From the NCBI GenBank assembly GCA_934270565.1, contig CAKQPR010000005.1, positions 41,087 to 105,086 of the forward strand: 64,000 nucleotides of DNA. The letters run 5' to 3'. The stretch is from an uncultured Clostridia bacterium. Its GTDB lineage: Bacteria > Bacillota > Clostridia > Christensenellales > Pumilibacteraceae. The translations under genes were made by a program, and so were the position numbers. How positions within the stretch are numbered: position 1 is the stretch's first letter; every line of letters starts with the position of its first letter. Below the pieces are notes generated by a model that saw nothing but the letters and a program-made list of their open reading frames with translations, searched no databases and was not told the origin of the DNA. This document shows positions 9,806-18,306 of the stretch, one piece after another.

Positions 9806-10235
9806 CAGGTTGACGGCGAAGGTTTCCCGAATAAAAAACGGGCGAACCTTCGTTGCCGTTAGCGCACCCGACAAATGCGAGGGGTGTAAGGCTTGCTATA
9901 TAGGCAGGCTCGGCAAATCTACCGAGCTTCCCGCGAGAAACGAAATCGGCGCGAACGTCGGAGACAGCGTGGTTATCGAAACGTCCGTTTCGACGAATTT
10001 CGCGACGCTTGCGCTCGTATTGCTTCCGCTTACGTTTTTCGTGGCGGGAATAATAATCGCGCTTTCCGCGGGATTGAACGAACTTGCGGCGGGCGGAATC
10101 GGGCTCGGCGCGGCGATAATCGCTTTTGCGACAACGTTCGCCGCAGACAGAACGATCATACGGAAAAAATACGCGGCAAAAATAGTGGAAATACTGCCGT
10201 CGGAAAAGTCGGACGGCGAGCCCCGCGAGGAATAA
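9792..10235 (+). CDS. RseC/MucC-like SoxR-reducing-system membrane protein
   Basis: A 147-residue protein overlapping the end of aspS by 14 bp. The N-terminal soluble part carries the cysteine motif PDKCEGCKACYIG. Two membrane helices follow (about residues 67-87 and 91-112), separated by a short Gly/Ala-rich loop, and then a charged tail. This arrangement is that of the RseC/MucC family, which in other bacteria accompanies Rnf-type electron transport or sigma-E control. The role in Firmicutes is poorly defined. No Rnf genes are present in this window. Confidence 0.7.
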   Translation: MKNCNRLTAKVSRIKNGRTFVAVSAPDKCEGCKACYIGRLGKSTELPARNEIGANVGDSVVIETSVSTNFATLALVLLPLTFFVAGIIIALSAGLNELAAGGIGLGAAIIAFATTFAADRTIIRKKYAAKIVEILPSEKSDGEPREE

Positions 10236-10285
10236 GCTTTGCGGGCTTGTTTGCGGGCGAGAAAAACGTAAGAGGACTGAGAAAA

Positions 10286-12403
10286 ATGCGGAGAGTGGTC
10301 AATTTCAGATGTTTTTTACTGACGTCTACGATTGCCGTTCTCTGCGTTTTGCTTTATACGAAAACTTCGGCGGCTTTGCGGGTGATTCTGCTCGCGCTCG
10401 TTTTCGCGGCTTTACTCGGGTTGGCCGTAAGTTTTTTCGCGCAACGCGATTTCGTCAAGGGAATTTCGTTCGCGCTGGCTTTGCTTGTCGCGTTCGCCTG
10501 CGTTTTCGGAGCAAAAGCGGAAATTGACCGTCATACTTTCGAAATCGAAGAAAAAACCGAATATTCTTTCGTCGCGACGATCGAGGAATCGTCGGGAGAA
10601 ACCGACTATTTCACAATGAATCTGCGCTCTGTCGAAGCGGATGGTAAAAGCGTAAACGGCAATATGTATCTGTCCGTTTCGTCCGCGATCGGAACGGTAA
10701 TACCGAGCCTCAAAAACGGCGATAAAATAGCGTTTAAGTCGTCTGTAATTCATCGTAAGCTCGAAACGAAGCTCGGTAAGTATAGCCGCGGCGATATGCG
10801 TTACGCGGCGTTCGTGACGGCGGACGAAATACAGTTCGTCGGAGCGGAAAACAACTTCTTCGACAACATGCGCAACGGTATGCGCGCGATACTCGAGGAA
10901 AATATCGGCGGTTACGGAGCGCTTGCTTACGCCGTGCTTACGGGCGATAAAGGCGGGCTTGACGCGGGCGTAACCGATTATTACAGCGCGAGCGGAATAG
11001 GACATATTCTTGCCGTTTCGGGACTTCACGTCGGATTTATCACCGCCGCGCTCGTCTGGCTTCTGAATAAACTACGCACAAATCGTTACGTCAAGCTTGC
11101 GGTCGTATCGTCTGTATTGTTGTTTTATTCGTTCATAGCTTCGTTCTCGCCGTCCGTCGTGAGGGCAAGCGTAATGTGCGCGATCGGACTTACCGCGGAT
11201 GCGTTCGGCGAAAGGCGCGACACGTTGAGCTCGCTTTGTTGCGCGGCTACTGCTATACTTCTCGTAAAGCCGCTGTATATTTACGACGTCGGGTTTGTGC
11301 TTAGCGTGTCTGCCGTGGCGGGGATTCTTATGTTCGCCGACGGGTTTAATCGGGCGCTGAAATTTCTTCCGAAGTTCGTTTCGGGCGCGCTTTCCGTATC
11401 AATGGCGGCGCAGCTCGGCATTACGCCCGCTACGCTCGTAGTGTTCGGGCGGTTCGCGCCGTACTCGATTATCGCAAACTTATTCGTCATTCCGATTATG
11501 AGCGTGACTTTCGTCGTTATCGTCGTTGCGCTCGTAATCGTCGCGATTATACCGCAATTCGGTCTGCTTCTGACGGTTTCGGGAGCAGGGCTCGTTGCGG
11601 TCGATCTTATCGCCAAGCTTATCTCGCTTATTCCGTTCGCTTCGATCATAATTCTGGCGGAAGAGTGGTTTATGTTCTCGTTCCCGCTGTTGTTCGTCTG
11701 CTCGAAATTCTTTATGTTGCCGAAGTTCAAATGGATAACTTACGTTGTGACGATGGTCGCATGCGCCGCGGCGCTTACGGTCTGCAATATTCCGACCGTG
11801 GGAGCGGGCGATATTATCGTGTGCGAAGGCTATAACAGCGTCACTACCGTAATCGAAACGACCGATAACGGCTGTATCGTTGTGGGTGACGTCGGGGCAA
11901 GCGGCACGGTCGTCGAGGTTCTCGGTAGCGTTCGGGAGAGAAAAATCACGGCGATCGTCGCAACGCGGATCGACAAAGACAACGCGCGATCACTTGCCAA
12001 GCTTTGTAAAAATTACGGACTGAAAGGCGTTTACGCTTCCGCTTCGGCGAATGCGGACGGAATACAATCGCTCGTTTCCGAAGGCGCGGACATCGAGCTG
12101 TTTGGCGGCGAGAAATTCGGACTTAAACCCGTGATATCGAACGGTAAATTCGTAGGATACGGCTATCCGTCGGAGAAACTGTTGTTGCTGACTGCCGGCG
12201 TTAATCCTTCCGATCTCGAATCGGAAATTATAAACGACTATGCCGTTATACGCTCCGAAACTTACGGCAAAGATTATTTAAACCGCATTTATCTCGTCAA
12301 TTTCAATAATTCGTTTATCGATGAAAAGCCGGTTGCCGTTCGCTCGGCGACCGACGGAAACTTCGTTTTCGGGCTTTCGGACGGCTCTGTAACGAATTTG
12401 TAG
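10286..12403 (+). CDS. comEC: ComEC/Rec2-family DNA-uptake membrane protein with degenerate C-terminal domain
   Basis: ComEC forms the inner-membrane channel for transforming DNA. The protein starts with two or three membrane helices, then a soluble OB-like (DUF4131) part. The competence domain has the signature SGIGHILAVSGLHVGFI and many further helices up to about residue 500. The last 200 residues fit the usual metallo-beta-lactamase-like domain (GDIIVCEGYNS, then VVGDVGASG). However, the metal-binding HxHxDH motif is absent; the equivalent position reads VATRIDKDNARSLAKL. The ATG at 10286 follows AGAGGACTGAG and is preferred to a longer frame that has no membrane start. Length is 705 residues. 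Confidence 0.85.
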   Translation: MRRVVNFRCFLLTSTIAVLCVLLYTKTSAALRVILLALVFAALLGLAVSFFAQRDFVKGISFALALLVAFACVFGAKAEIDRHTFEIEEKTEYSFVATIEESSGETDYFTMNLRSVEADGKSVNGNMYLSVSSAIGTVIPSLKNGDKIAFKSSVIHRKLETKLGKYSRGDMRYAAFVTADEIQFVGAENNFFDNMRNGMRAILEENIGGYGALAYAVLTGDKGGLDAGVTDYYSASGIGHILAVSGLHVGFITAALVWLLNKLRTNRYVKLAVVSSVLLFYSFIASFSPSVVRASVMCAIGLTADAFGERRDTLSSLCCAATAILLVKPLYIYDVGFVLSVSAVAGILMFADGFNRALKFLPKFVSGALSVSMAAQLGITPATLVVFGRFAPYSIIANLFVIPIMSVTFVVIVVALVIVAIIPQFGLLLTVSGAGLVAVDLIAKLISLIPFASIIILAEEWFMFSFPLLFVCSKFFMLPKFKWITYVVTMVACAAALTVCNIPTVGAGDIIVCEGYNSVTTVIETTDNGCIVVGDVGASGTVVEVLGSVRERKITAIVATRIDKDNARSLAKLCKNYGLKGVYASASANADGIQSLVSEGADIELFGGEKFGLKPVISNGKFVGYGYPSEKLLLLTAGVNPSDLESEIINDYAVIRSETYGKDYLNRIYLVNFNNSFIDEKPVAVRSATDGNFVFGLSDGSVTNL

Positions 12404-12459
12404 AAATGTGTAAAACGACGAACGTGAAGTGAAATTTTCACAAGCGGACGGATTTTTCG

Positions 12460-12488
12460 TTGACATTTTTTCGGTGTCGTTGTAAACT
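12460..12488 (+). promoter_or_regulatory. Putative promoter for the ABC exporter pair
   Basis: TTGACA at 12460-12465, a 17-bp spacer, then TAAACT at 12483-12488. The -35 element is perfect and the -10 element matches four of six positions. It lies in the 128-bp gap between comEC and the exporter. Confidence 0.5.
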
Positions 12489-12531
12489 TTAAAGGTTGAA
12501 ACTCATATATTGTTGCCCGAAGGAGAAGAGT

Positions 12532-14265
12532 ATGATCGGAAAGCTGATGCCTTGCGTCGGCAGGTATAAAAAATACGCGATTTTAGCCCCGCTTACCATG
12601 CTCGTCGAAGTGGCTATGGAAGTTTTGCTTCCCATAGTTATGCAGATGATCATCGATAACGGTATTCAGGCTCAGAACGCGTCTTACTGCCTGACGTGGG
12701 GGCTTATTATGATAGGAATGTCGCTGTTGTCGCTTGCCGGCGGCGCGCTTTGCGGCAGATTTACCGCGGTTGCCGGCACGGGGTTCGCGAGCGGAGTGAG
12801 AAAAAAACTGTTCGATAAAGTTCAGGATTTCTCGTTCTACAACGTCGATAAATATTCGACCGCTTCGCTCGTTACGCGACTTACCACCGACGTAAACAAC
12901 GCGCAGAACGCGTTTATGACGGTGATCCGTTCGCTTATCCGCGCCCCGGGGATGCTGATTTTCGCGATGGTTATGGCGTTTAACATCAATGCTAAAATGT
13001 CGCTTATTTTCGTAGTGGCTATCCCCGTGCTCGCGATTGCGATCCTTTTGATTTTCTCAAAAGCTCATCCGAGGTTCAGAGCGATGCTTCGTTGCTACGA
13101 TAACCTTAACTCGGACGTTCAGGAAAACCTTACTTCGATACGAACGGTAAAATCTTTCGTTCGCGAAGATTACGAAGACGAAAAGTTCAAAAAATGCTCC
13201 GAAGACGTGCGTAAAACTCAGGTGGCCGCCGAAAAGCTCATGATCTTAATGGGTCCCATTATGATGATCTGTATGTACGGCTGTATGCTTGCGGTTTACT
13301 GGTTCGGAGCTAAGTTCACGATCGGCGGCGAAATGACGATCGGTAAGATCACGAGTTTTCTGACCTACATTATGCAGGTTCTCATGTCGCTTATGATGAT
13401 TGCGTTTTCGGGTATCCAGCTCGTTATTTCGCGAGCTTCGATTTCGCGTATCGTCGAAGTTTTCGACGAGAAGATCGATATCGACGATTCGGACGCAGAT
13501 CCCGATCTTAAACCCGCGGACGGCTCGATTTCGTTCAAAGACGTGAAATTCGGATACGGCAAAGGCGACGATATAAATCTCGTTTTCGACGGAATTAACC
13601 TTGAAATCAAATCGGGCGAAACCGTCGGAATTATCGGCGGAACGGGCTCGGCTAAATCAACGCTCGTTCAGCTTATCCCGCGCCTTTACGACGTTTGCGG
13701 CGGAAGCGTGAGCGTGGGCGGGCACGACGTGAGAGAATATAAGCTCGAAAATCTTCGCTCGGACGTGGCGATGGTGCTTCAGAAAAACGTGCTTTTCTCG
13801 GGAACGATCCTCGAAAACTTGCGCTGGGGCAACGAGAACGCGACTATGGAAGAGGTGATCGAAGCGGCGAAAGCGGCGCAGGCTCACGACTTTATCATGT
13901 CGTTCCCGAACGGTTACGACACCGACCTCGGACAGGGCGGAGTGAACGTTTCGGGCGGGCAGAAACAGCGACTTTGCATAGCTCGCGCGCTTCTCAAAAG
14001 CCCGAAAGTCATAATCCTCGACGATTCCACGAGCGCCGTCGATACTGCGACGGACGCAAGTATCCGCGCGGCGTTCAGAAGCAATCTCAATCATATTACG
14101 ACGCTTATCATCGCTCAGCGCATAAGCTCGGTAAGCGACGCGGATAAGATTATCGTGCTTGACGACGGCAAGATCGACGGAATAGGCACGCACGAGGAGC
14201 TTCTCGCGACAAACGAAATATACCGCGAGGTTTACACTTCGCAGAACAAGGAGGAAAACAGATAA
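12532..14265 (+). CDS. Heterodimeric ABC exporter, subunit with degenerate ATP site (TM287-like)
   Basis: A 577-residue half-transporter with an N-terminal six-helix membrane domain and a C-terminal ATPase domain. Walker A is GGTGSAKSTL (residue about 369), the signature is NVSGGQKQRL and Walker B is VIILDDSTSAVD. The residue after the Walker B aspartate is Asp instead of the catalytic Glu. This is the hallmark of the non-hydrolysing site in heterodimeric exporters such as TM287/288 and BmrCD. The canonical partner is the next gene, overlapping by one base (TAATG). The start at 12532 follows AGGAGAAGAG. Substrate is unknown; drug or lipid export is usual in the family. Confidence 0.9.
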   Translation: MIGKLMPCVGRYKKYAILAPLTMLVEVAMEVLLPIVMQMIIDNGIQAQNASYCLTWGLIMIGMSLLSLAGGALCGRFTAVAGTGFASGVRKKLFDKVQDFSFYNVDKYSTASLVTRLTTDVNNAQNAFMTVIRSLIRAPGMLIFAMVMAFNINAKMSLIFVVAIPVLAIAILLIFSKAHPRFRAMLRCYDNLNSDVQENLTSIRTVKSFVREDYEDEKFKKCSEDVRKTQVAAEKLMILMGPIMMICMYGCMLAVYWFGAKFTIGGEMTIGKITSFLTYIMQVLMSLMMIAFSGIQLVISRASISRIVEVFDEKIDIDDSDADPDLKPADGSISFKDVKFGYGKGDDINLVFDGINLEIKSGETVGIIGGTGSAKSTLVQLIPRLYDVCGGSVSVGGHDVREYKLENLRSDVAMVLQKNVLFSGTILENLRWGNENATMEEVIEAAKAAQAHDFIMSFPNGYDTDLGQGGVNVSGGQKQRLCIARALLKSPKVIILDDSTSAVDTATDASIRAAFRSNLNHITTLIIAQRISSVSDADKIIVLDDGKIDGIGTHEELLATNEIYREVYTSQNKEENR

Positions 14266-16157
14266 TGCCTCCTAAGAATATGAAATTCGGTAAGCCGAAA
14301 AATACGGGAAAGACGATCAAACGCTTGCTCGGTTATATGGGCAGATACAAATTCGCGCTCATCGCCGTTGCGCTTATGATCGGTTGCGCGTCGCTCGTTT
14401 CGATCGCGAGCACATATTTCGCTTCCGTTCTGATCGACACCTATATAAAACCGAACGAAGGGTTAAACAACTGGGCGGAAGTCTATCCCGTACTCCTTAA
14501 AGTCGTAATAGTAATAGGCGCGGTGTTCCTTTCCGGCGCGTTGCTTACCTACGTTTATAACCGCATAATGACGCATATCGGAACGCGAACGCTTAAGCGC
14601 CTTCGCGACGATATGTTCACCCATATGCAAACCTTGCCGATCTCGTACTTCGATACGCACACTCACGGCGAGCTTATGTCGCGCTACACAAACGACGTGG
14701 ACGTTGTTCGCGAAATGCTGAGCGGAACGTTTACGCAACTTATATCGTCGGTGTTCAATATCGTCGGCGTGCTCGTCGCGATGATAATGCTTTCGCCGAT
14801 ACTCACGCTCATAATCGTGGGCACGATGGTGCTGATAATGTTCTTTATCCGCGTCCTCATGTCGAAGAGCGGAGCGAACTTCCGCCGTCAGCAAAAAGCG
14901 GTGGGCGACGTAAACGGCTATATCGAAGAAATGATAGACGGGCAGAGAGTCGTAAAAGTATTCTGCCACGAACCCGTCGTAAAGCAAGAGTTCGGCGTTC
15001 TTAACGAAGAACTTCGGCAGGCTTCGTGCGCGGCGAACACTTACGCGAATATTCTGATGCCGATCATGGGCAACCTTTCGCATATCATTTACGCGATTAT
15101 CGCGATCGTCGGGTCGGTGCTTATCATCGCGGGTAAAGTTACGATGGGCGTAGGCGCGCTCGTTTCTTTCCTGCTGTATATCCGTCAGTTCTTTAACCCG
15201 ATTACGCAGGTTTCGCAACAAATGAACTCGATTCTGTCGGGCTTGGCGGGTGCAGAACGCATTTTCGATATGCTTGACGAAAAGAGCGAAGCGGACGAAG
15301 GTTACGTCGAGCTCGTCAACGCAGAGATCGACGAGAACGGAAATATAACCGAAACGACCGAAAAAACGGGTTGCTGGGCATGGAAGCACCCTCACGGCGA
15401 CGGAACGACGACTTATACGCGGCTTGAAGGCAAAGTAGAGCTTGAAAACGTAACTTTCGGATACGTTCCCGAAAAGATCGTGCTCAAAGATCTGTCGCTG
15501 TACGCAAAAGCCGGACAGAAGATAGCTTTCGTAGGCTCGACCGGCGCGGGCAAAACGACGATAACGAACCTTATAAACCGTTTCTATGATATTCAGTCCG
15601 GTAAAATCCGTTACGACGGAATAAACATTACGAAAATTAAGAAGGACGATCTTCGCCGCTCGCTCGGCACAGTTCTTCAGGATACGCATCTGTTTACCGG
15701 TACAGTGAGGGATAACGTTCGGTACGGACGGCTCGACGCGACCGACGAGGAAGTCGAAGCGGCTTGCAGGATAGCCAACGCCGACACGTTTATAAGGCAT
15801 CTTCCCAACGGCTACGACACGATGCTTACGAGCGACGGAGCGAACCTCAGTCAGGGGCAACGTCAGCTTCTTTCCATCGCCCGCGCCGCCGTCGCCGACC
15901 CGCCGGTGCTCGTTCTCGACGAAGCGACGAGCTCGATCGATACCCGCACCGAAGCGCTGATCGAAAAGGGAATGGACGCGCTTATGAACGGCAGAACGGT
16001 TTTCGTAATCGCGCACAGGCTTTCGACCGTCCGCAATTCAAACGCCATTATGGTGCTCGAACACGGCGAAATTATCGAGCGCGGCAGCCATGACGATCTT
16101 ATGAAGCTCAAAGGCAGATATTACAAACTTTATACCGGAATGTTCGAGCTTAGCTGA
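14265..16157 (+). CDS. Heterodimeric ABC exporter, catalytic subunit (TM288-like)
   Basis: Partner of the preceding gene, 630 residues. It has six membrane helices, then an ATPase domain with Walker A GSTGAGKTTI (about residue 424), signature NLSQGQRQLLSIARA and Walker B VLVLDEATSSID with the catalytic Glu. The variant LSQGQ signature together with a normal Walker B is the pattern of TM288-type subunits. A linker insert of about 40 residues before the ATPase domain (NAEIDENGNITETTEKTGC) is longer than usual. It is followed by a 120-bp gap with the rpmF promoter. Confidence 0.9.
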   Translation: MPPKNMKFGKPKNTGKTIKRLLGYMGRYKFALIAVALMIGCASLVSIASTYFASVLIDTYIKPNEGLNNWAEVYPVLLKVVIVIGAVFLSGALLTYVYNRIMTHIGTRTLKRLRDDMFTHMQTLPISYFDTHTHGELMSRYTNDVDVVREMLSGTFTQLISSVFNIVGVLVAMIMLSPILTLIIVGTMVLIMFFIRVLMSKSGANFRRQQKAVGDVNGYIEEMIDGQRVVKVFCHEPVVKQEFGVLNEELRQASCAANTYANILMPIMGNLSHIIYAIIAIVGSVLIIAGKVTMGVGALVSFLLYIRQFFNPITQVSQQMNSILSGLAGAERIFDMLDEKSEADEGYVELVNAEIDENGNITETTEKTGCWAWKHPHGDGTTTYTRLEGKVELENVTFGYVPEKIVLKDLSLYAKAGQKIAFVGSTGAGKTTITNLINRFYDIQSGKIRYDGINITKIKKDDLRRSLGTVLQDTHLFTGTVRDNVRYGRLDATDEEVEAACRIANADTFIRHLPNGYDTMLTSDGANLSQGQRQLLSIARAAVADPPVLVLDEATSSIDTRTEALIEKGMDALMNGRTVFVIAHRLSTVRNSNAIMVLEHGEIIERGSHDDLMKLKGRYYKLYTGMFELS

Positions 16158-16204
16158 TATTATCGCAAGAAAGCAAAAATATTTCAAAATACGGGCAAAA
16201 ACCG

Positions 16205-16233
16205 TTGACAAACAACGCCTTTTTCCGTATAAT
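16205..16233 (+). promoter_or_regulatory. Consensus sigma-A promoter for rpmF
   Basis: A perfect TTGACA (16205-16210) and a perfect TATAAT (16228-16233) are spaced by exactly 17 bp. It is the strongest-looking promoter in the window and fits ribosomal-protein expression. Confidence 0.85.
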
Positions 16234-16279
16234 AGTATAGCATTGAATTTCGGAAAAACGATTTAGGAGGAGCACATCA

Positions 16280-16468
16280 ATGGCAGTTCCAAAGCATAAA
16301 GTATCCAAGCAGGCAGGCAATTCCAGATACGCAAACTGGAAGATCGAGAGCCCCGAAGTAGGCGAGTGTCCGCAGTGTCATTCCCCAAAGCTTGCTCACA
16401 GAGCGTGCAAGACTTGCGGATATTATGATAAGACCAGAAGCGTAGAAGTTAAGCAAGACAAAGAATAG
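16280..16468 (+). CDS. rpmF: 50S ribosomal protein L32 (bL32)
   Basis: A 62-residue ribosomal protein. The N-terminus AVPKHKVSKQ is diagnostic. Two CxxC pairs (C30, C33, C43, C46) form a zinc site, so this is the zinc-containing form rather than the zinc-independent paralogue. The Shine-Dalgarno is AGGAGG. The DUF177 (YceD) gene that often precedes rpmF is absent here. It is followed by a terminator hairpin and then plsX. Confidence 0.97.
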   Translation: MAVPKHKVSKQAGNSRYANWKIESPEVGECPQCHSPKLAHRACKTCGYYDKTRSVEVKQDKE

Positions 16469-16482
16469 TTTTTTATGGACTT

Positions 16483-16520
16483 AATCAACCCCGCAATACT
16501 ACGGGGTTGATTTTTGTTTT
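16483..16520 (+). terminator. Intrinsic terminator after rpmF
   Basis: An 11-bp perfect stem (AATCAACCCCG with CGGGGTTGATT), an 8-nt loop, and a T-rich tail. It sits right before the plsX ribosome-binding site. Readthrough or a weak internal promoter must feed plsX. Confidence 0.8.
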
Positions 16521-16531
16521 TCGGAGGTATC

Positions 16532-17575
16532 ATGGTAAAAATTGCAGTTGACGCGTTCGGCGCGGATAAAGGCGTAGGCGTCGTTGTTGAAGGCGCGGTG
16601 AAATCGCTCGACGTATACGAAAACGTAACCGTCGTGATTGTCGGCGATAAAGAGGAGATCGACACCGAACTCAACAAGTTTTCATACGATAAATTGCGTA
16701 TCGAAGTAGTGGACGCGAAAGAAAAAGTAACTAATAACGAGTCGCCCACGGTCGCAATCCGCGCTAAAAAGGACTCGTCGCTTGTCCGCGCGCTTGAAAT
16801 AACCAAAAACGATCCCGAAGTCGTCGGTATGGTTTCGGCGGGCTCGACCGGTGCGGTTCTTACCGGAGGAATATTTAAAATAGGCAGAATCAAAGGCGTT
16901 CTTCGTCCGGCGCTTTGCCCGTTGCTTCCCACGTTCGACGGCGGCAAAGTTTGTATCGTGGACTGCGGCGCAAACATGGACTGCAAGCCCGAATACCTCG
17001 CGCAGTTCGCGCTTATGGGCAGCGAATATATGAAGTCGATAGGCGTCGAAAATCCGCGTGTCGCGCTCGTCAGCGTCGGCGACGAGGACAAAAAGGGCAA
17101 CGAACTTACGCACGCCGCGTTCGGAATTCTTAAAAAGCTCCCGATCAATTTCGTGGGCAATATGGAAGCGCGTTACGCCCTGAGCGGAAAATACGACGTA
17201 CTCGTAACAGACGGCTTTGTCGGAAACGTTCTGCTTAAATCGGTAGAGGGTACGGCGATGGGCGTTATGAAAATGCTGAAAAACGAAATCAAATCGTCTT
17301 TTACGGCTAAAATCGGCGCGCTTTTCATGAAGAAGGGGCTTATGAATATCAAGAGCTCGATGGATTATCACGCGGTCGGCGGCGCGGCGTTCCTCGGTAT
17401 CGAAAAAGTGCTCGTCAAAGGGCACGGCTCGTCGAACGCAAAGTCGATTTGCGCGGCTATAGGGCAGGTTGTGTCGATGGCAAGCCTCGGTTACGTCGAT
17501 CGGATCAAGAAGATCATAGGCGAGAACGACGTTCGCGCGTTTTTAGCCGAAACGGAGCAGTCGGGCAATGTCTGA
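16532..17575 (+). CDS. plsX: Phosphate acyltransferase PlsX
   Basis: Converts acyl-ACP to acyl-phosphate, the first step of phosphatidic acid synthesis with PlsY. The N-terminus VKIAVDAFGADKGVGVVVEGA is the typical PlsX opening with one variation (usually DAMGGD). Later signatures are GMVSAGSTGAVLTGG, DCGANMDCKPEYLAQFA and LVTDGFVGNVLLKSVEG. The ATG at 16532 follows CGGAGG. Length is 347 residues. It overlaps rnc by 8 bp. The usual fabD/fabG/acpP genes are not between plsX and rnc. Confidence 0.95.
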   Translation: MVKIAVDAFGADKGVGVVVEGAVKSLDVYENVTVVIVGDKEEIDTELNKFSYDKLRIEVVDAKEKVTNNESPTVAIRAKKDSSLVRALEITKNDPEVVGMVSAGSTGAVLTGGIFKIGRIKGVLRPALCPLLPTFDGGKVCIVDCGANMDCKPEYLAQFALMGSEYMKSIGVENPRVALVSVGDEDKKGNELTHAAFGILKKLPINFVGNMEARYALSGKYDVLVTDGFVGNVLLKSVEGTAMGVMKMLKNEIKSSFTAKIGALFMKKGLMNIKSSMDYHAVGGAAFLGIEKVLVKGHGSSNAKSICAAIGQVVSMASLGYVDRIKKIIGENDVRAFLAETEQSGNV

Positions 17576-18233
17576 AAAAGAAATCGACGCTGTCGAAAAT
17601 CTGATCGGCTATAAGTTTTCGGACAAAAACCTTCTGATTTCCGCGCTAACGCACCAAAGTTACGTAAACGAGCACGGCGCGAAAGAATCGAATTATCAAA
17701 GGCTTGAATTCCTCGGCGACGCGATCCTCGATTTCGTCGTGGCCGAAATGCTTTACTTTACTTCGTCCGACGACGCGGGGAAAATGACCCGCGACCGCAT
17801 AAAGGTGGTTTCGCGCGAGCCGCTCGCCCGCGCGGTCGAAAGACTTAATCTGCTCGATTACGTCAGAGTCGGAAGGGGCGCGAAGGAAGAAGCTTTCAGA
17901 ATGGATAAACCGAAGTCCGACCTTTTCGAGTCGGTGCTTGCGGCGATCTATATCGATTCCAAGAAAAATATCGACGCGGCGCGAAAATTCATTCAGTCGA
18001 ACCTCACGCTCGACGTTACGACCGGAGACGCGAAATCGCGGCTTCAGGAATATATCCAGAAGAATATGCACGGCGTTCTGCCCGTGTATGAAACCGCTGC
18101 CGCGGACGGACGAAATGCGTTTGTTTCCGAAGTTTTCGTCGGAAACGATAGAAAGGGAAGCGGCGAAGGTCGGACGAAGAAAGAAGCCGAACGCGAAGCG
18201 GCAAAGGCTGCGCTTAAAGCTTACGGCATCTGA
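17568..18233 (+). CDS. rnc: Ribonuclease III
   Basis: Double-strand-specific endoribonuclease for rRNA and mRNA processing. The catalytic signature is YQRLEFLGDAILDFVVAEML. A second acidic cluster is SDLFESVLAAIYID. A double-stranded-RNA-binding domain covers about residues 150-221 and ends EGRTKKEAEREAAKAAL. Length (221) is normal. The start overlaps the end of plsX. Confidence 0.96.
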   Translation: MSEKEIDAVENLIGYKFSDKNLLISALTHQSYVNEHGAKESNYQRLEFLGDAILDFVVAEMLYFTSSDDAGKMTRDRIKVVSREPLARAVERLNLLDYVRVGRGAKEEAFRMDKPKSDLFESVLAAIYIDSKKNIDAARKFIQSNLTLDVTTGDAKSRLQEYIQKNMHGVLPVYETAAADGRNAFVSEVFVGNDRKGSGEGRTKKEAEREAAKAALKAYGI

Positions 18234-18242
18234 TATTATCGC

Positions 18243-18271
18243 TTTACAAACGAGACGGAAAGTGCTATAAT
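18243..18271 (+). promoter_or_regulatory. Sigma-A type promoter for smc
   Basis: TTTACA (18243-18248), 17-bp spacer, TATAAT (18266-18271). It lies in the 73-bp rnc-smc gap, 36 bp before the smc start codon. Confidence 0.7.
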
Positions 18272-18306
18272 TATAAGACACGCATACTCTGTTTAAGGAG
18301 CTCAAC

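Noticed and set aside
12278..12466. Short minus-strand frame at the end of comEC
   Set aside because: It overlaps the comEC 3' end, with no RBS and no recognisable similarity.
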